Assembly: GCA_010093705.1 (NCBI GenBank)
Contig: MU006096.1
Coordinates: forward strand, 456,004-520,003
Source of the DNA: Patellaria atrata CBS 101060
Lineage: Eukaryota > Ascomycota > Dothideomycetes > Patellariales > Patellariaceae
Direction: 5' to 3'
Length of the DNA: 64,000 bases
Under the pieces are notes generated by a model. It saw nothing but the letters and a program-made list of their open reading frames with translations, ran no database searches and was not told the origin of the DNA. Made by a program: the position numbers and the translations under genes. The stretch's first letter is position 1; each line of letters starts with the position of its first letter. Below are positions 1 through 11,515 of the stretch, in pieces.

Positions 1-682
1 CGACTCCGCCACCGAGGAAAGTGCGTGCCTGGCCACGAGAAAAGAATGACTTCTTGATTTGCGTCAGATTCGCAGCTGGACCTTCACGCATCAAGTGGTC
101 AAGAAAATTGATCGCCTCTAAAATGGCATTGTCGAAGGCAGTCTTTCCTTCGAGGAAAGAGGTGAGAACATCAAACTTGACTACGTTGACATGCTTGATG
201 CTGATCTTATGGATATTCTTTCCGTGCGAAGGACGACCCTGTTCCTTGTCCATGTCGAGCTTGATGTTGATATCGGGACGCTTCTCGCTGGCCCTGTTGT
301 ATGTAAGCTCAGCTTCTATTAGGATGAAATTGAGCAACTTACCAAGCGATCTTATTTCCATCAAAGATCCAGCCGTGATCGCCAAGTTCAGCCTGCAAGG
401 TGCGACTGTTCCAAATCTTCTTGATGAGCTGGCGTTTCTCATTGCCGTTGCCGATGAGTACCTAAAAGGTTAGAAGTTGATTTGAGAGTGAGGACAAAGT
501 GTACTTACATCGTATTGATGAACGGGCTTCGTTGCAAAGCGGTTGACGGTGAAGGTGTTCAACTTCACGAGGATTTCTCTGCCTTTAGTGTTGAGTGCTT
601 GACGACGTGGAAGCCTATCGCCAAAGTCAAACTGTGACATGTCAGTCCGAATCCCATCGTTTGATAGTGGTTGATTCGCCAT
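1..682 (-). CDS. Argonaute protein, 5' part only (cut by window edge)
   Basis: N-terminal half of an Argonaute, the small-RNA-guided protein of fungal RNA silencing (quelling/milRNA pathways). Three exons are visible on the minus strand: 509-682, 343-461 and 1-293, with GT-AG introns of 47 and 49 nt. Exon 1 starts at an ATG and carries the ArgoN hallmark (NTKGREILVKLNTF, then a VHQYDV segment). Exon 2 continues with KRQLIKKIW and GWIFDGNKIAW. Exon 3 reaches the linker-1 motif with KKSFFSRGQARTFLGG near the edge. PAZ, MID and PIWI domains would lie to the left of the window, so slicer residues cannot be judged. The ATG at 682 is supported by a TATA-like box about 130 bp upstream; an upstream coding exon (1065-1262) remains possible. 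I cannot say whether it is the QDE-2 or the SMS-2 type. Confidence 0.85.
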
Positions 683-811
683 CTTTGCAAAGTCAAGTAA
701 TGCAAGATTGAAGGTAAAAGGTTGGTTGAGACGAGATATTCAAAGTCAAACAAGTAGAAGAAGAGTGTTGTGGATGATGGTAAAAAGGAGGTGAAACCGT
801 TAAGGCCTGCT

Positions 812-819
812 CTTATATA
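812..819 (-). promoter_or_regulatory. TATA-like box upstream of the Argonaute gene
   Basis: Minus-strand TATATAAG lies 130 bp upstream of the ATG at 682. It supports transcription initiating close to that ATG. If the putative exon at 1065-1262 belongs to the same gene, this box would sit inside an intron and could mark a second promoter. Confidence 0.45.
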
Positions 820-1064
820 GACAGAGGGACAGACCGAAAGACGTACAGTAAAGCAGATGGTGAATCATGCTGCATAGAATAATGCATGATGACTATGGAA
901 CAGCGAAGCAAGTGCTTGGACGATAGAGCATGGGATATAGTTGAACATGATGATGTTCATCATCTAAGGACAGGCAAACCGGATAGAAGACTGGAGTTGT
1001 ATGAAAGGACAAATAACGTGTAGGATGCATGAACCCGGAAGAAATAGAAGAAGAAGTGACTTAC

Positions 1065-1262
1065 ACCGCGTGCGAAACTAGATCCGAGTGCACCTAGCTC
1101 TAGACGACGGTTATCTACCGTAATGGCTGCGCTGGCAGGATCTCTGCCGCCATCATATTGGGCAACAGATTGAAATGAGTGCTGATCATCTGAGGGCGTC
1201 TGGGAGGACACATTGGGAGGCACTTGAGTTGGAGTGCCTGGCGGCAGTGACTTTCTCCCCAT
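1065..1262 (-). CDS. Putative coding exon, possible 5' exon of the Argonaute gene or separate small gene
   Basis: A 66-codon open segment starts at an ATG (1262), is rich in Pro/Ser/Thr, begins MGRKSLPPGTPTQ and ends ...LGSSFARG exactly on a codon boundary before a strong GTAAGT donor (1064-1059). Two acceptors are possible. One lies near 966 and gives about 30 further codons and a stop. The other is the CAAAG just before the Argonaute ATG (682) and would fuse it in frame to the Argonaute through a 382-nt intron. The composition and the precise splice donor look like real coding sequence. No family is recognised. Confidence 0.35.
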
Positions 1263-2864
1263 TGTGAGTCGTGACAAGGGACTTGTATGATAGATTAGCT
1301 ACCGAGGTCATCATTGGAAGGAGATGACAAAGATTATCATCAGTGGTGATGCTTGAAAACATGTCATTAGGGTGAACATGGTTGCTTACTTGGGTTTATT
1401 AAGCTGGTAGCCTGCTTTCAACCAAAGCGAAGACTTGAAGCGTAGGAGTGCGTCGCTGTACGTGTGATCGATGTCTCTGAGAGTTCGTAAATTAAGTTAC
1501 TGTGAGACGTCAGTGAGCTGCGACGCGAATGTGAGTCATTTGCAATTAGTTTGGTGAGTAGCTTTGAGAAAGGAAGAACATAAGAGGCACAGAGGGAACT
1601 TGTTGTCCACCAATTAACCGCGAAGGCGCAAGGGCAGATGTAACTGAAAAGGTTTGCTCGCTGAACAAATTTGAGACTGAACAGAGAAACAAGTGCTTCA
1701 GATGGGGTTGGAAAGGTACGAACATGTTTGCGTGAATTGAAACAAGGATTTTCCAAACACCCAGACCAGATGAGCTGGCACAGCAAGACCCGAGTCAGCT
1801 TGTGAGTTGTGATTGCGACAAGCAACTTGAGGAGGCGCTGTTGCGCTTCTTGAAGATTGATGGTTTGCTAGCTAGGCAGAGAAGAACGTGTTGAGGAGTG
1901 AAAGGGGATGATGAAAGAGGAAGATGGAGTGAGGTTTAGGAAAGATGGAGAAGTTGGAAAGGGAGAGGTTTATTTATGTTTACAAGTTCGCCACCGACGC
2001 GACTTCCTTGGTGTTGCCTCCGTTTGTAGAAGGAACCAGATCGTTGAGGCAGGCACGATGTTGTTTGTTGCGTTACTAAGGTGACTTGACTTAAGCTGAG
2101 GTGTGCCACTGAGGAAATGAAGGAATTTAGCTGTTGTTTGTTGCGGCAGTTGCAAGTGACCTCGACAGTAAGAGAAGACGAGCGAATTTTCGATTGAGAA
2201 GCGACTTTTGTCCCCTTAGTGAAGCTTCTCTTACCTGAGGTCCGTTTGAACTGAAGGGGTTCGGGTACGTGCGAGTATCGATGGGGAAGCTTTCACATTG
2301 CGGATTCGTTGTGTGGCCTCATATTTCACTGTTGTCGAGTGAGGTTAGAGGAATATATCAATATTTCAGTCATGTTTATGTTACGATGGAGAGCAGATGT
2401 GAAGTCAATTACTATGTATATTTTGGGGTCTCTAAATTTGCCTTATTCTACAAAGTGCAAACTGTGAGATAAAACCTTGGACAAAAGCCCAAAAGTCCCA
2501 AAATCTGTATTGTGAACTGAAACGCCAGACAGGGATGCTTCTCATGCGAATGTCCGCAATGCCTAGATCCCTTGGGTTTTGCGTAACGTTTATGAGCTTA
2601 CCTACCTAAGAGGCTCACCGCTTTAGACCAGCCCAAATATCCATCCATCGGATAGCCGAACACCAGTCACGGGGTAAACGCCAAATCGCTGATAAAAGTC
2701 CCAAGTCTTTTTATGCAAATGATTAGAAAAAAAGAGATGCACCGATGACAATCGTCACTATAAGTGGGGTCGTAGGTCAAGTGGTTCATGAGAGCATATA
2801 CAAAGCCCATGATGTAGGGAAATGGCCGGTCACAACGCAGGTCAACGGTGGAATTGATAGGGTC
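1263..2864. other. Intergenic stretch, possible long 5' leader
   Basis: No convincing gene. On the minus strand, 1840-1960 is strongly pyrimidine-rich (runs of CTTCCTCTTTC type), as in fungal 5' leaders, so a transcript reading towards the Argonaute may begin here. The open frames at 1418-1825, 1970-2155 and 2269-2472 have no recognisable domain and use non-ATG starts or biased composition. 2480-2864 is the 3' flank of RNA14. Confidence 0.4.
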
Positions 2865-5800
2865 CTAATCATCTGTGAGTAAGTCGGGACCTAATAGAAG
2901 CATAAGACCTTTGACATACCGTTCAACTGACCATAGCTTGATGGAGGAGGTCCGGGGATCGGAGGTCTGAGCTGCTGGCCTTGAGGAAGCTCCAAATTTC
3001 GAAGTAGCTCCACCATCTTATGAGGAGCGAACGTAGATGCTTTGTATGTCTCCGCCCTTGGGATGATGCTAAGGAGATATGAAATCTCGCGGGGGAGTGG
3101 TGGTGGGGGAAGTGGCTGGCCGATGTTTGGAGTTTTCCCGATGGCATGGTTTTCGGCTGCTCGCTGTTGGTTTCTCTTCGCATCTAGTCTCCTACCCGCT
3201 GCCCCTTTCAGGGGTGATTCTGCTCGAATCATCTTACGAGGCTGGAAGGCCTCATTATCTGATTCCTCTAAAGGTCGTTTCGGAGAATTCGCTACTTGTG
3301 CAACTGAAGGGCGAGGAGAGTCCTGCATCTTTACAGGAGGAGGAATTCCAATGGTGGGTAGAGACCGTGGCTTAGCCTGGGTCGTTGGGGAGATGATAGG
3401 CCGTATTGCTGTTGGGTCAAACCCAGGACTGGCATAGCGATGTGCGAACCTTGACAACTGAGGGTCATCCGGGAATAGCTCGTGCATCCGCTTCTCAAGT
3501 TTAATGAGTTGACCGAGCTCTCCATAACGTGACTCGTACTCATGAAAGTATAAGTAGAGAACCTTCGCTTTGTGTGTATTCTCCGGCTTTTGAGTGATCT
3601 TGTTAACCACCGACTCGAAAACCATCCGGACATCTATAGGTGATGAGTAAAATATGTATCTGGAAGAGGCTTTTGATTGACTTACTGATAATATCGTGTA
3701 AAGTGATGAGGTGCTTGAGGTATTCGAGAGCAAAATTTTCGTCTTCAGGGAACAATTTCATACCACGCTCGAAGATCCTTGTAGCTGATGCATCCTGGTA
3801 GCAGTGATGCTCCATCAACGCATTTGCGATGTAGACATCGCTGGTGATGCGTCCTCTCCTACGGGCATCGACGAACGCTTGCCTCATCCCACCTTCGGCG
3901 GCGTCCCCCGGTTTCCCTTTGCCCTGGATGCGTCTTATAGCTCGCATATAAGCTATCCATGCGTAAGAGACTGTCTTTGAAAGTAGTTTGATTTGGACTG
4001 CATTCCCATTCCGGATAGCTTCAATTTGTGCCTTTTGAGTCGCCTCCCTGGCATTCCTTGCCTCTTCTTCTGCACCAGCTTCATCACCATCGGCAGAGCG
4101 TGTTGGGGATGCAAGTGCTTGTTGAGCGAATGATTCTTTTACTCGAGCGATGGCTTGGGTTTCCCGCTTTGTAGTTATGTTAATTAGTTCATACAAAGCA
4201 TCAAAGAGAGTATTGTACGGCTCTTTTACTAAGTCACCACGCTCTTTAACATCAGTGATGTCGGCAGTTGTAAGTTCAACTCGGTCAGCACGTCTGAACG
4301 CCAGAAGACAGCTTTCAGGATTAGCAGCAATGCCTTGGGTTAGAAAATCGTTGCCAGCGGATTCCATGTCATTCTGGAAGCAGAACTCCGCTGCATCGTA
4401 CCACATCTCGGGCCAAAACCTGAGAGCCATAAGAGCTTGTTTGTAAACATATACAATTCGAGATTTATATGCTTGAAGATCTTCATCTTTGAGCACAAGG
4501 TTATCTTCCTTCTCCCAGTTGATCCATCGTTTCCAAATCTCAACTTGATTCATGTACTCCACATCACCGTCAAATCCTAGAGCCGGGGGTAGGCGAGGGA
4601 GGGTCGTCCGATCCAGATCTTTGGTAAGATTCTGCAGAGCCATGTTGGCACTTCGTGCCGTCATATATGCGGGAGACTTTTCTTGAAGGAACTTGCGGCC
4701 CTTTCGAACGCATTAGTACTGATCCTCAACGAGCCATAAACACAGACGTACGGTCATTTTATTGAGTCCCATCTCAAAGTTATCATATTCCTTCCAAAGA
4801 CCTGTCACAGCTTGAGTAGGCACACAAATTGCTCGCTGGTAAGCTTTTCGCAGAGTATCCATTTTCTGTTGATCTTGCCAGCCATTGCCACCAAGGACTC
4901 CTGGTCCAGATTTCACAAACTGAATGTAATCTGACCAGATAGGACCGGCATCCTTGTCATGGCCTATAGTCTGAAGCACAAACTCATACGTCTGGGAGAC
5001 AATTTGACGCGCAGCGCCGGTGGTGTCGGTGGTTAGATTGTTACGACGCCGAACGTAGTCTAAATAGGTGGACCATAGGTGTACGTTATGGACATTCATG
5101 AGAAACCTTGTGAAAATCTGCTCGACTCGGAAGAAGTCATCATTTTGTAGCTCCATATTCACATATGCAATTATCTGCTCTGCCTGAGAAAGTGTTAGCA
5201 GTATTTCTAAAAGGCGAAGATTGAAACCTACCGCGGTGGGAAACACTTTAAAGAATCGATCATAGACTCCTCGGGCCTCATCTAGTTTATTTCGCTTCCG
5301 GTGCTCATTGATCAAGCTCAACCAGGCGTCAAGGTCACCGCGTGGATCATCTGCTATCCTGTCTTCTAAAATGCCGACTCGATCATGTGGAAGACGAGAT
5401 TTTGGAAGAGATGCTGAGAGACCTGAAGTGGCTGTTGGAGTATCAACAACAGGGAGAGTCTGGCTTGCGTTCGTGCTCGTGCTATCTAATTCAGCACTTG
5501 GGTTAGGTAAAACAGCAGTATGATTAAAGGTAGAGTCAGGAGGGCCATTAGATGGAACATCTGAAACACCCTGTTCTTGTGTAGTTTTCTGTATTGATAC
5601 ATCTGGTGTAAGAAATGCATTTGGCGTCTGAGTAAGAGAACGCTTTGGTGTATTGGTAGATGATTGAGCCACATTTAACAACCCATTCGAACCTGCCAAT
5701 TTAGGCCTTGTCACCGGAGTCTCATCCTCATCGTCATCATCATCGTCAACTATAAACCCACCCAATGTCTTCGGAGGCTGTCTCGTAGGCGTGGCGGCGG

Positions 5801-6062
5801 TGGTCTCAACGACTTTTGTATCTGATGCTTGGGAAACTGGACGCGACGGAGTTGCGGCTTCGTCTTCGGAAGCCGACTGAACCATCGGGGTCGAACGATT
5901 AGAATCATCTGCTTGGTCAGGTACAATATGGGAAGGATCGTATTCCTCCTCTTCTTCTTCATCTTGTTGCGCGTCGTTATTTTGGTAGGTTATCGGGTTG
6001 TAGTTATTCGTATTTGACTGCATAGACTGGAGAAAAGCCATCTCAGGAGTCATCTCAGCCAT
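2865..6062 (-). CDS. RNA14: mRNA 3'-end-processing protein Rna14 (CF IA subunit, HAT repeats)
   Basis: Orthologue of Rna14/CstF-77, the HAT-repeat scaffold of cleavage factor IA that acts in nuclear pre-mRNA cleavage and polyadenylation. Five coding segments: 5232-6062, 4752-5183, 3686-4700, 2920-3633 and 2865-2872; the introns are 47-52 nt and the total is 999 residues. The N-terminal ~230 residues are acidic and low-complexity (a DDDDDDEDE run). HAT repeats begin with DPRGDLDAWLSL and RGVYDRFFKVFPTA and continue through the family motif GRKFLQEKSPAYMTARSA. The Suf domain ends near FDPTAIRPI, followed by a Pro-rich tail. The first intron is in frame with the exons, so a naive reading retains it. 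The last coding piece is only 8 nt (Asp-Asp-stop). It points away from UNC50 and shares its upstream region with a doubtful small ORF. Confidence 0.93.
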
Positions 6063-6167
6063 GATGGCTAGATTGAGCGCGTGTACCGCGCTACAGAGAA
6101 GATTAAGCTGTTGGTAGAAGACGGGTTAATAGGTAATGCGACCGTGGATTCCGAACAGCTCGAAGAT

Positions 6168-6320
6168 ATGAGCTTGCGACGTAGTTTGTATCGTAGAAGT
6201 GAACGACCAAGGATAGTACCTGATATGGTGAAGGAGAAAGAAGCTCGTGTGAGCAAAGAGACTTACAATAGAATAAAGAAGATATATGAGGTCCTTCGAT
6301 CGAGTGATGTTGATGAATAG
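6168..6320 (+). CDS. Small ORF of unknown function, doubtful
   Basis: A 50-codon ORF (ATG at 6168) has a charged, helix-like product (ends KKIYEVLRSSDVDE) and sits head-to-head with RNA14. The same frame is open upstream to 6072 and reads plausibly as protein (VYRATEKIKLLVEDGLIG), but it has no ATG there and would overlap the RNA14 start. Either the true first exon uses splicing I cannot resolve, or the ORF is fortuitous. No family recognised. Confidence 0.25.
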   Translation: MSLRRSLYRRSERPRIVPDMVKEKEARVSKETYNRIKKIYEVLRSSDVDE

Positions 6321-6496
6321 ACGTTGCACAGGTGGAATGATGAATAGTAGAATAGGACAATAGGTTTTGCTGGTCAATGCTCTTACGCTAGTTCAATTGT
6401 TACGGAAGTTTCCGCCCTTGATTGAAGCTTCAACTGCGTCCGAATACTTTTTGAAAGTTCCAACCTCCATTCGTGACATTCCCCACAGCTTTTACA

Positions 6497-7577
6497 ATGA
6501 ACCCTCACATATCTCTCCCTCGACAGCATTCGGGACCCTCCAACTTTGGCGGAGCTGCCCCCAGCAACCGGGGTGAAGGCATCCGTATGCCTAGATTCTT
6601 CAAACGCCTGTTCAAATTTCCGCAAATGGATTTCGAGATGGCAGTATGGGAGATGACAAGTCTAATAATAGCACCCAAGAAGGTGTTTAGATCAATATAT
6701 TATCATGTACATACTATTCACCTTCCTTCCACATTTGCCAAAGCTGACCGTCAAACTAGAAACGTACGTTAGGTGACGCCTTATTCTCCCCCCCCACAAA
6801 TTGTACATCCTACAATCGCTAGGCTGACCTGGAATCATAGAGACCAAGAATACATGGCACCGCCCTGATCCTTCTTTCACCTACCTCTTATCCTTCTTTC
6901 TCCTCCTTACTTCCCTGGCCTGGGGCCTAGCGTACGCCGATGGCTTCGCGCGAACAGTACGCATAACGCTCATGTTCATATTCATACATTTCCTTCTAAT
7001 ATCCCTCCTTGTATCCACGGTGGCATACTTCCTCGTAGGAAGATTGTTGGGCCCGGGCATTCCGGGACTTCCGGGACGAAGAAGACAAGGGCTGTTCGTG
7101 CAGCCAGGGGACGGCGAGCAGTTGGAGTTCGGATACTGTTTTGATGTCAGTGAACATACATCTGGTCTTATCCCTTGAACCAGCGTAATAATGTGTGAGG
7201 CTAGGTGTCGATACGAGCGTTCTTCCCCATCTGGGTGTTTTTATATGTCGTTCAGTTCCTCCTGATGCCGGTCATCGCAAGGGACTACTGGGTGTCATTG
7301 TTTTTTGGAAACACGTTATACCTCGTCTCGTTGGGATACTACACGATAATAACGTTTTTGGGCTACAATGGTTTGTCATACTCCATATCAGACAGGACAG
7401 TACAGCAAGCAGTATTAACTTCATTTAGCGTTGCCGTTCCTGCATCATACGGAACTACTGCTGGCCCCTACTGCGGTATTCGTAATATTGTGGTTTGCGA
7501 GTTTATTTGGTTTGAACTTACCGCAACATTTAGCGCCAATACTTCTCACTGGCGCTCAGTTGCGAAAAGGTGTCTGA
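6497..7577 (+). CDS. GMH1: UNC-50 family Golgi membrane protein (Gmh1-like)
   Basis: Orthologue of UNC-50/Gmh1, a multispanning Golgi membrane protein; the yeast protein associates with the Arf-GEF Gea1. Four exons: 6497-6706, 6843-7145, 7205-7370 and 7429-7577, giving 275 residues, the usual family length. The signature is complete: RFFKRLFKFPQMDFEMAVWE at the N-terminus, then IIAPKKVFRSIYYH, HRPDPSFTYLLSFFLLLTS, an FFPIWVFLYVVQFLLMP helix and the terminal LPQHLAPILLTGAQLRKGV. Five to six hydrophobic segments are visible. The first acceptor is taken as the second AG of an AGAG (6841-6842) because only that choice keeps the frame. The third intron was recovered because the unspliced frame loses the conserved C-terminus. 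Confidence 0.9.
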
Positions 7578-7808
7578 AGAAAAGATTAACTTTAGAATCC
7601 TGTCTATATTATTGTATAAAATTATTTTCTGCCACCCCCCATGCATCCCATGCTGTAAATACATGATCCCCTTCCAGATTCAGTTTCACTTAGAGAGAAC
7701 GATCACCCGAGCATTTCTCTCTAGTACATGGGTACAGTCCAACCTAGATTTACAGAGGAATATGATACATAGGTTAGGAGAGCTCTTATGTTGTACAATG
7801 ATATCATT

Positions 7809-10800
7809 TTATAGATATCTCTTCTCAGTCATCTCTTCATAAGTCTGGATCTTATCACCCTCTTTGAACGCTTCCCAGTTCTCAAAGCCTATGCCACATT
7901 CCGTCCCCTTCCTCATCTCAGAAACATCTTTCTTCACGTTCTTCAACGAGGTAATTGTCCCTATAATAACGTTAGCAATCAGCTCATATCTATAAGAATA
8001 GCCCGACTGACCATCATATATCTGTTCACCCCGCCTCTGAACTCTAACCCTATTCCCTCGCCCGACGACTCCATACCTAACCTTACAACCCGCAATCTTG
8101 TTCTTCTTCCTCCCCCCCAAACTGATTTCAAACACCTGCGCCACCTCCGCCTCGCCCGTCACCTTCTGCGTCACTAACGGTGCTAGTTTCTCGCTCAGCT
8201 TCGCCTTGACCGTGTTGACTAGACGATAAATCACATTGTCCTCTATGATCTCGACACCCTTAACCTCAGCCATCTGCCTTATGCGCGGCTCGGCAGTGGT
8301 GTTGAAGGCGAGGATGTGGCCCCTGGCAGCCGCAGCGTGCTCGACATCAAACTCGCTGACGCCGCCGACACCGGAGCGCAGGATGTGGCTCCAGACTTCA
8401 TTGTTACCGAGCGTGGAGATAGCTTCGTGGACTGCTTCTGCAGAGCCGGAGACGTCGGCTTTCAAAATAAATGGGACTACGTTCGACCTTTTGCTGCTAG
8501 CTGCAACGTCTTGAGAAGTTGCTTGGTCGGCATCAGCGTCGGGTCCAGCTGCTGTTGCCCTGTTGCCTCTTTCACGCTTTTCTTGCTCGGCTTTGCGTGC
8601 TTCGTTGATGGCTTCCATGTCCTTGGCTAACTTGACACGCTCCTCTTTTTCGATGCGCCAATCGACCACGTCCTTCGCCTTTTGCTCATCGGGTGCTTCG
8701 AGAACCTCGTCGCCTGCGTCTGGCTGGTCCTCCCATCCGTCCACCTCAACGGGCATGCCAGGCCCGACGGCATTCACTGTTATTCCCCCTTCGTTGCGTA
8801 ACGTGCGTACACGAGTCCAAGTAGTACCCGCGACTAATATATCGCCTTGTTTCAGATTACCACGGCGAACGAGGACAGTTGCAACACGACCGGATTTCTT
8901 AGTCGTAGCCTCAAGTACCCAACCTTCAACCGGCCCGTCTGTCTCGGCTCGGTGGTCAAGAATTTCAGATTGTAGAGAAATAGCACCTTCAAGGTCTTTG
9001 ATACCTTGGCCGGTTTTACCGCTGACGGCGACTACTTGAGTGTCACCCCCAAAGTCCTCAACTTCGATGCCATGGCGCGCTAGATCATGTTTCACCCGCT
9101 CAGGGGCAGCTTCAGGTTTGTCGATTTTGTTGATGGCGACGATGATGGGAACTCTCGCAGCTTGGGCGTGTTTGATCGCCTCTAGTGTTTGGGGCATAAC
9201 ACTATCATCGGCAGCAACTACAAGAACAACAATATCAGTGACGTTAGCACCCCGTTGTCGCATATTGAGAAAAGCAGCATGACCGGGAGTGTCCAAGAAA
9301 GTAATCGTTTTGCCGCTGGATAAAGCAACACTGAAAGCTCCGATATGTTGAGTGATGCCCCCAAACTCTGTCGCTGCTACGGAAGATTTTCGAAGGTAAT
9401 CAAGAATGGTTGTCTTGCCGTGATCAACATGCCCCATAATAGTAACTACAGGAGGACGTAGTGGGATTTCCGACCTATCTTCCGCAACCGGCGCAGCATG
9501 TAGGTCTCGATCTTCACTCTCGTCGACAACCGGTTCAAAATTGTATTCCATAGCGACGAGACCTGCATTTTCAGCATTTAGCACATGATCAGACTGTACA
9601 TCTTCGAAACCCAGCTCCTCTAGCTTTCGAACAAAATCCTCAAACCGCACCCTCAGAGCAGCTGCAAGGTTCGAGACACTGATATACTGCGGTAGGAAGA
9701 TAGGTGTCGGATGTGCCACCGCCTCAGCGTGCTTTGCTTTTCTCCTCTCCTTCTTTTTCTCCTTCTTTTTATTTTCTTCTTCTCGAGCTTGGAATTCTTC
9801 TTCGAAATCAAACGCGAACTTATCTCGACGTCTCATATTATCCCGATCTCGTCGTTGTGGTAACTCCTCTTGCATCTTCACGAAGCGATTAGCGGTGCGT
9901 TCAAAGCGGACAGGAAGCATGCGATTAGGGGTGCGATCAGAGGTGCGATCAGAGGTACGATAATTAGGCTGATCACGAAATTTGGGGGGCCAATCATCAT
10001 GATTCTTTGAAAGGTTTGGTGTATATATAACAGTACCACCTTCTTCCGTCTTCTCCGATGCTTTATTGGGGACCGGAGACTCTCGTTCTATATTTCTGAA
10101 ACCCACAAAGCTTTTATCCCGTGAATGTCGCTCCCGGGTATCTCTCTCTTCTGCATAGCGTTGGTGCCTGTCGTCTGTTTTTGCCCGACGAAGACGGTCG
10201 GTAAGGTCCTGCTTCACTTGTTGTGATTCTAAAGGAGGGGGTGGACGGTTTAGTTTTAAGTGTCGCCATTGGGATATCAACTGGGTATCAAATGGTTCTG
10301 CATCTGGGGGCTTCTCCTGCCCAATGTTCATATTGAGTCGATAGTCACGTTGACCCGGTCTAAGGTGCTTACGAGTAACTGAACCTTGGTTCTCATTATC
10401 CCGCCGCACGGAATGGTCGGGACCAAAGCGCATCTTGATGACTGAATCTTTATCCCTCTTATTCCCAGGTACAGAATTTTCCGGCTTAAAATGGAGTGAG
10501 TCTTGAGTCTTCTTATTCCACTGCATGGAACAGAAGGGGGAGCTATGGCCAGATTCCTCGTAGTGCTCCGATCCGGCATGACCGGGAAGTGATGCACCTG
10601 CTGTCACTCGGGAGACTCTACTTTTTGAAAAGATACCAGTTGACGATTGCCGCAAATTTTGAGTAACTCTCGATAGAGTCTTCCTCTCTTCAAAAGTCCC
10701 AGGCTCCTTCTGAGACCTATTTCGCGGACTTCTCCTTTCAGACTCTACGGTATTATTAGTACCGCCCATCTGTTGATGGATCCTCTCTTTTGCTTGTTGC

Positions 10801-11127
10801 TCGAATCTATTAAGAGTGGGACCCTGAGATGAGAACGTCCGACCCCATCCAGCCCCACCCCAGGACGAGGTCTGTGACTTTTGATGGTCAATCCTTTCAT
10901 CTTCGTATTTCTCTGCGGAGGCAGCCTGTTGGAAGGCAGTGCTGGAGGACTTGAGATGCCGTCGCTGGGGGTACGGGGTTGATCTTGAGGGTATCGGCGC
11001 ATCTCTTACGACTCGATGCGTGCAAAACAAGCAGACATTGCGGGCCGCAGACACCTATAAATTGTGTTAGTAGGCGGATTATAGTATAAGTATCCTAACA
11101 TACCCTTGGAAACGTCTGATTTCTCAT
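7809..11127 (-). CDS. IFM1: Mitochondrial translation initiation factor IF-2
   Basis: Mitochondrial IF-2 GTPase, which brings initiator tRNA to the mitochondrial ribosome. Two exons: 11104-11127 (8 codons, with the only usable ATG) and 7809-11054. The 49-nt intron has a textbook CTACTAAC branch site. Product 1089 residues. The N-terminal ~520 residues are Arg/Ser-rich, low-complexity and start with a basic targeting-like segment. The G domain begins near residue 547 with GHVDHGKT, then [12 protein letters not shown] and SGKTGQG. Domain II/III and C-terminal IF-2 modules follow ([34 protein letters not shown]). The length exceeds yeast IFM1 because of the extended N-terminal linker, usual in filamentous fungi. 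It converges tail-to-tail with GMH1, 231 bp away. Confidence 0.95.
9921..9956. repeat. 12-bp minisatellite inside IFM1
   Basis: Three near-identical 12-bp units (GCGATCAGAGGT type) lie in tandem in the low-complexity N-terminal region of IFM1. They encode a repeated Arg-Thr-Ser-Asp motif on the minus strand. Being a multiple of three, copy changes would not break the frame. Confidence 0.6.
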
Positions 11128-11515
11128 CACAGAATGAAGTTGAGATACGGTAGAAAATATTTGGAGTGACCGCGGGATGCAGTAGATGGTTTCAGTCGGT
11201 TATTAGAGTAGTTCGGGTCAAGAATCATTGGCGAACACCAAAATAGGAAAAGTAACCTTACAGTTATTACCGTACATTAGAAGAATTTTGTTTGATAATT
11301 CATAGTTATCATTGTCACTCATTTACATTTATTGCAAATCACGAATTATCATTTCCTTCTCGCCCTAGGGTTTATCTATTTTGTACTGTAGCTGCCCTAT
11401 TGACCTTGGAAACATCCGCGAGAAGCTACCCCTAGTTCTATGCTGTTATGCACGAATATTTACGAAATATTGACGGGCTTATTATGCATTTACGCTTAGG
11501 TCTGGCCCGAGATAT
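11128..11515. other. Intergenic stretch between IFM1 and the SDR gene
   Basis: An AT-rich spacer of 388 bp containing the IFM1 promoter and the 3' flank of the SDR gene. I see no ORF, RNA gene or repeat in it. Confidence 0.5.

Noticed and set aside
21-473. 150-codon plus-strand ORF at the left edge
   Set aside because: Antisense shadow of Argonaute exons 2 and 3.
1418-1825. 135-codon minus-strand ORF
   Set aside because: Non-ATG start, Ser/Leu-rich composition expected from a pyrimidine-rich leader, no recognisable feature.
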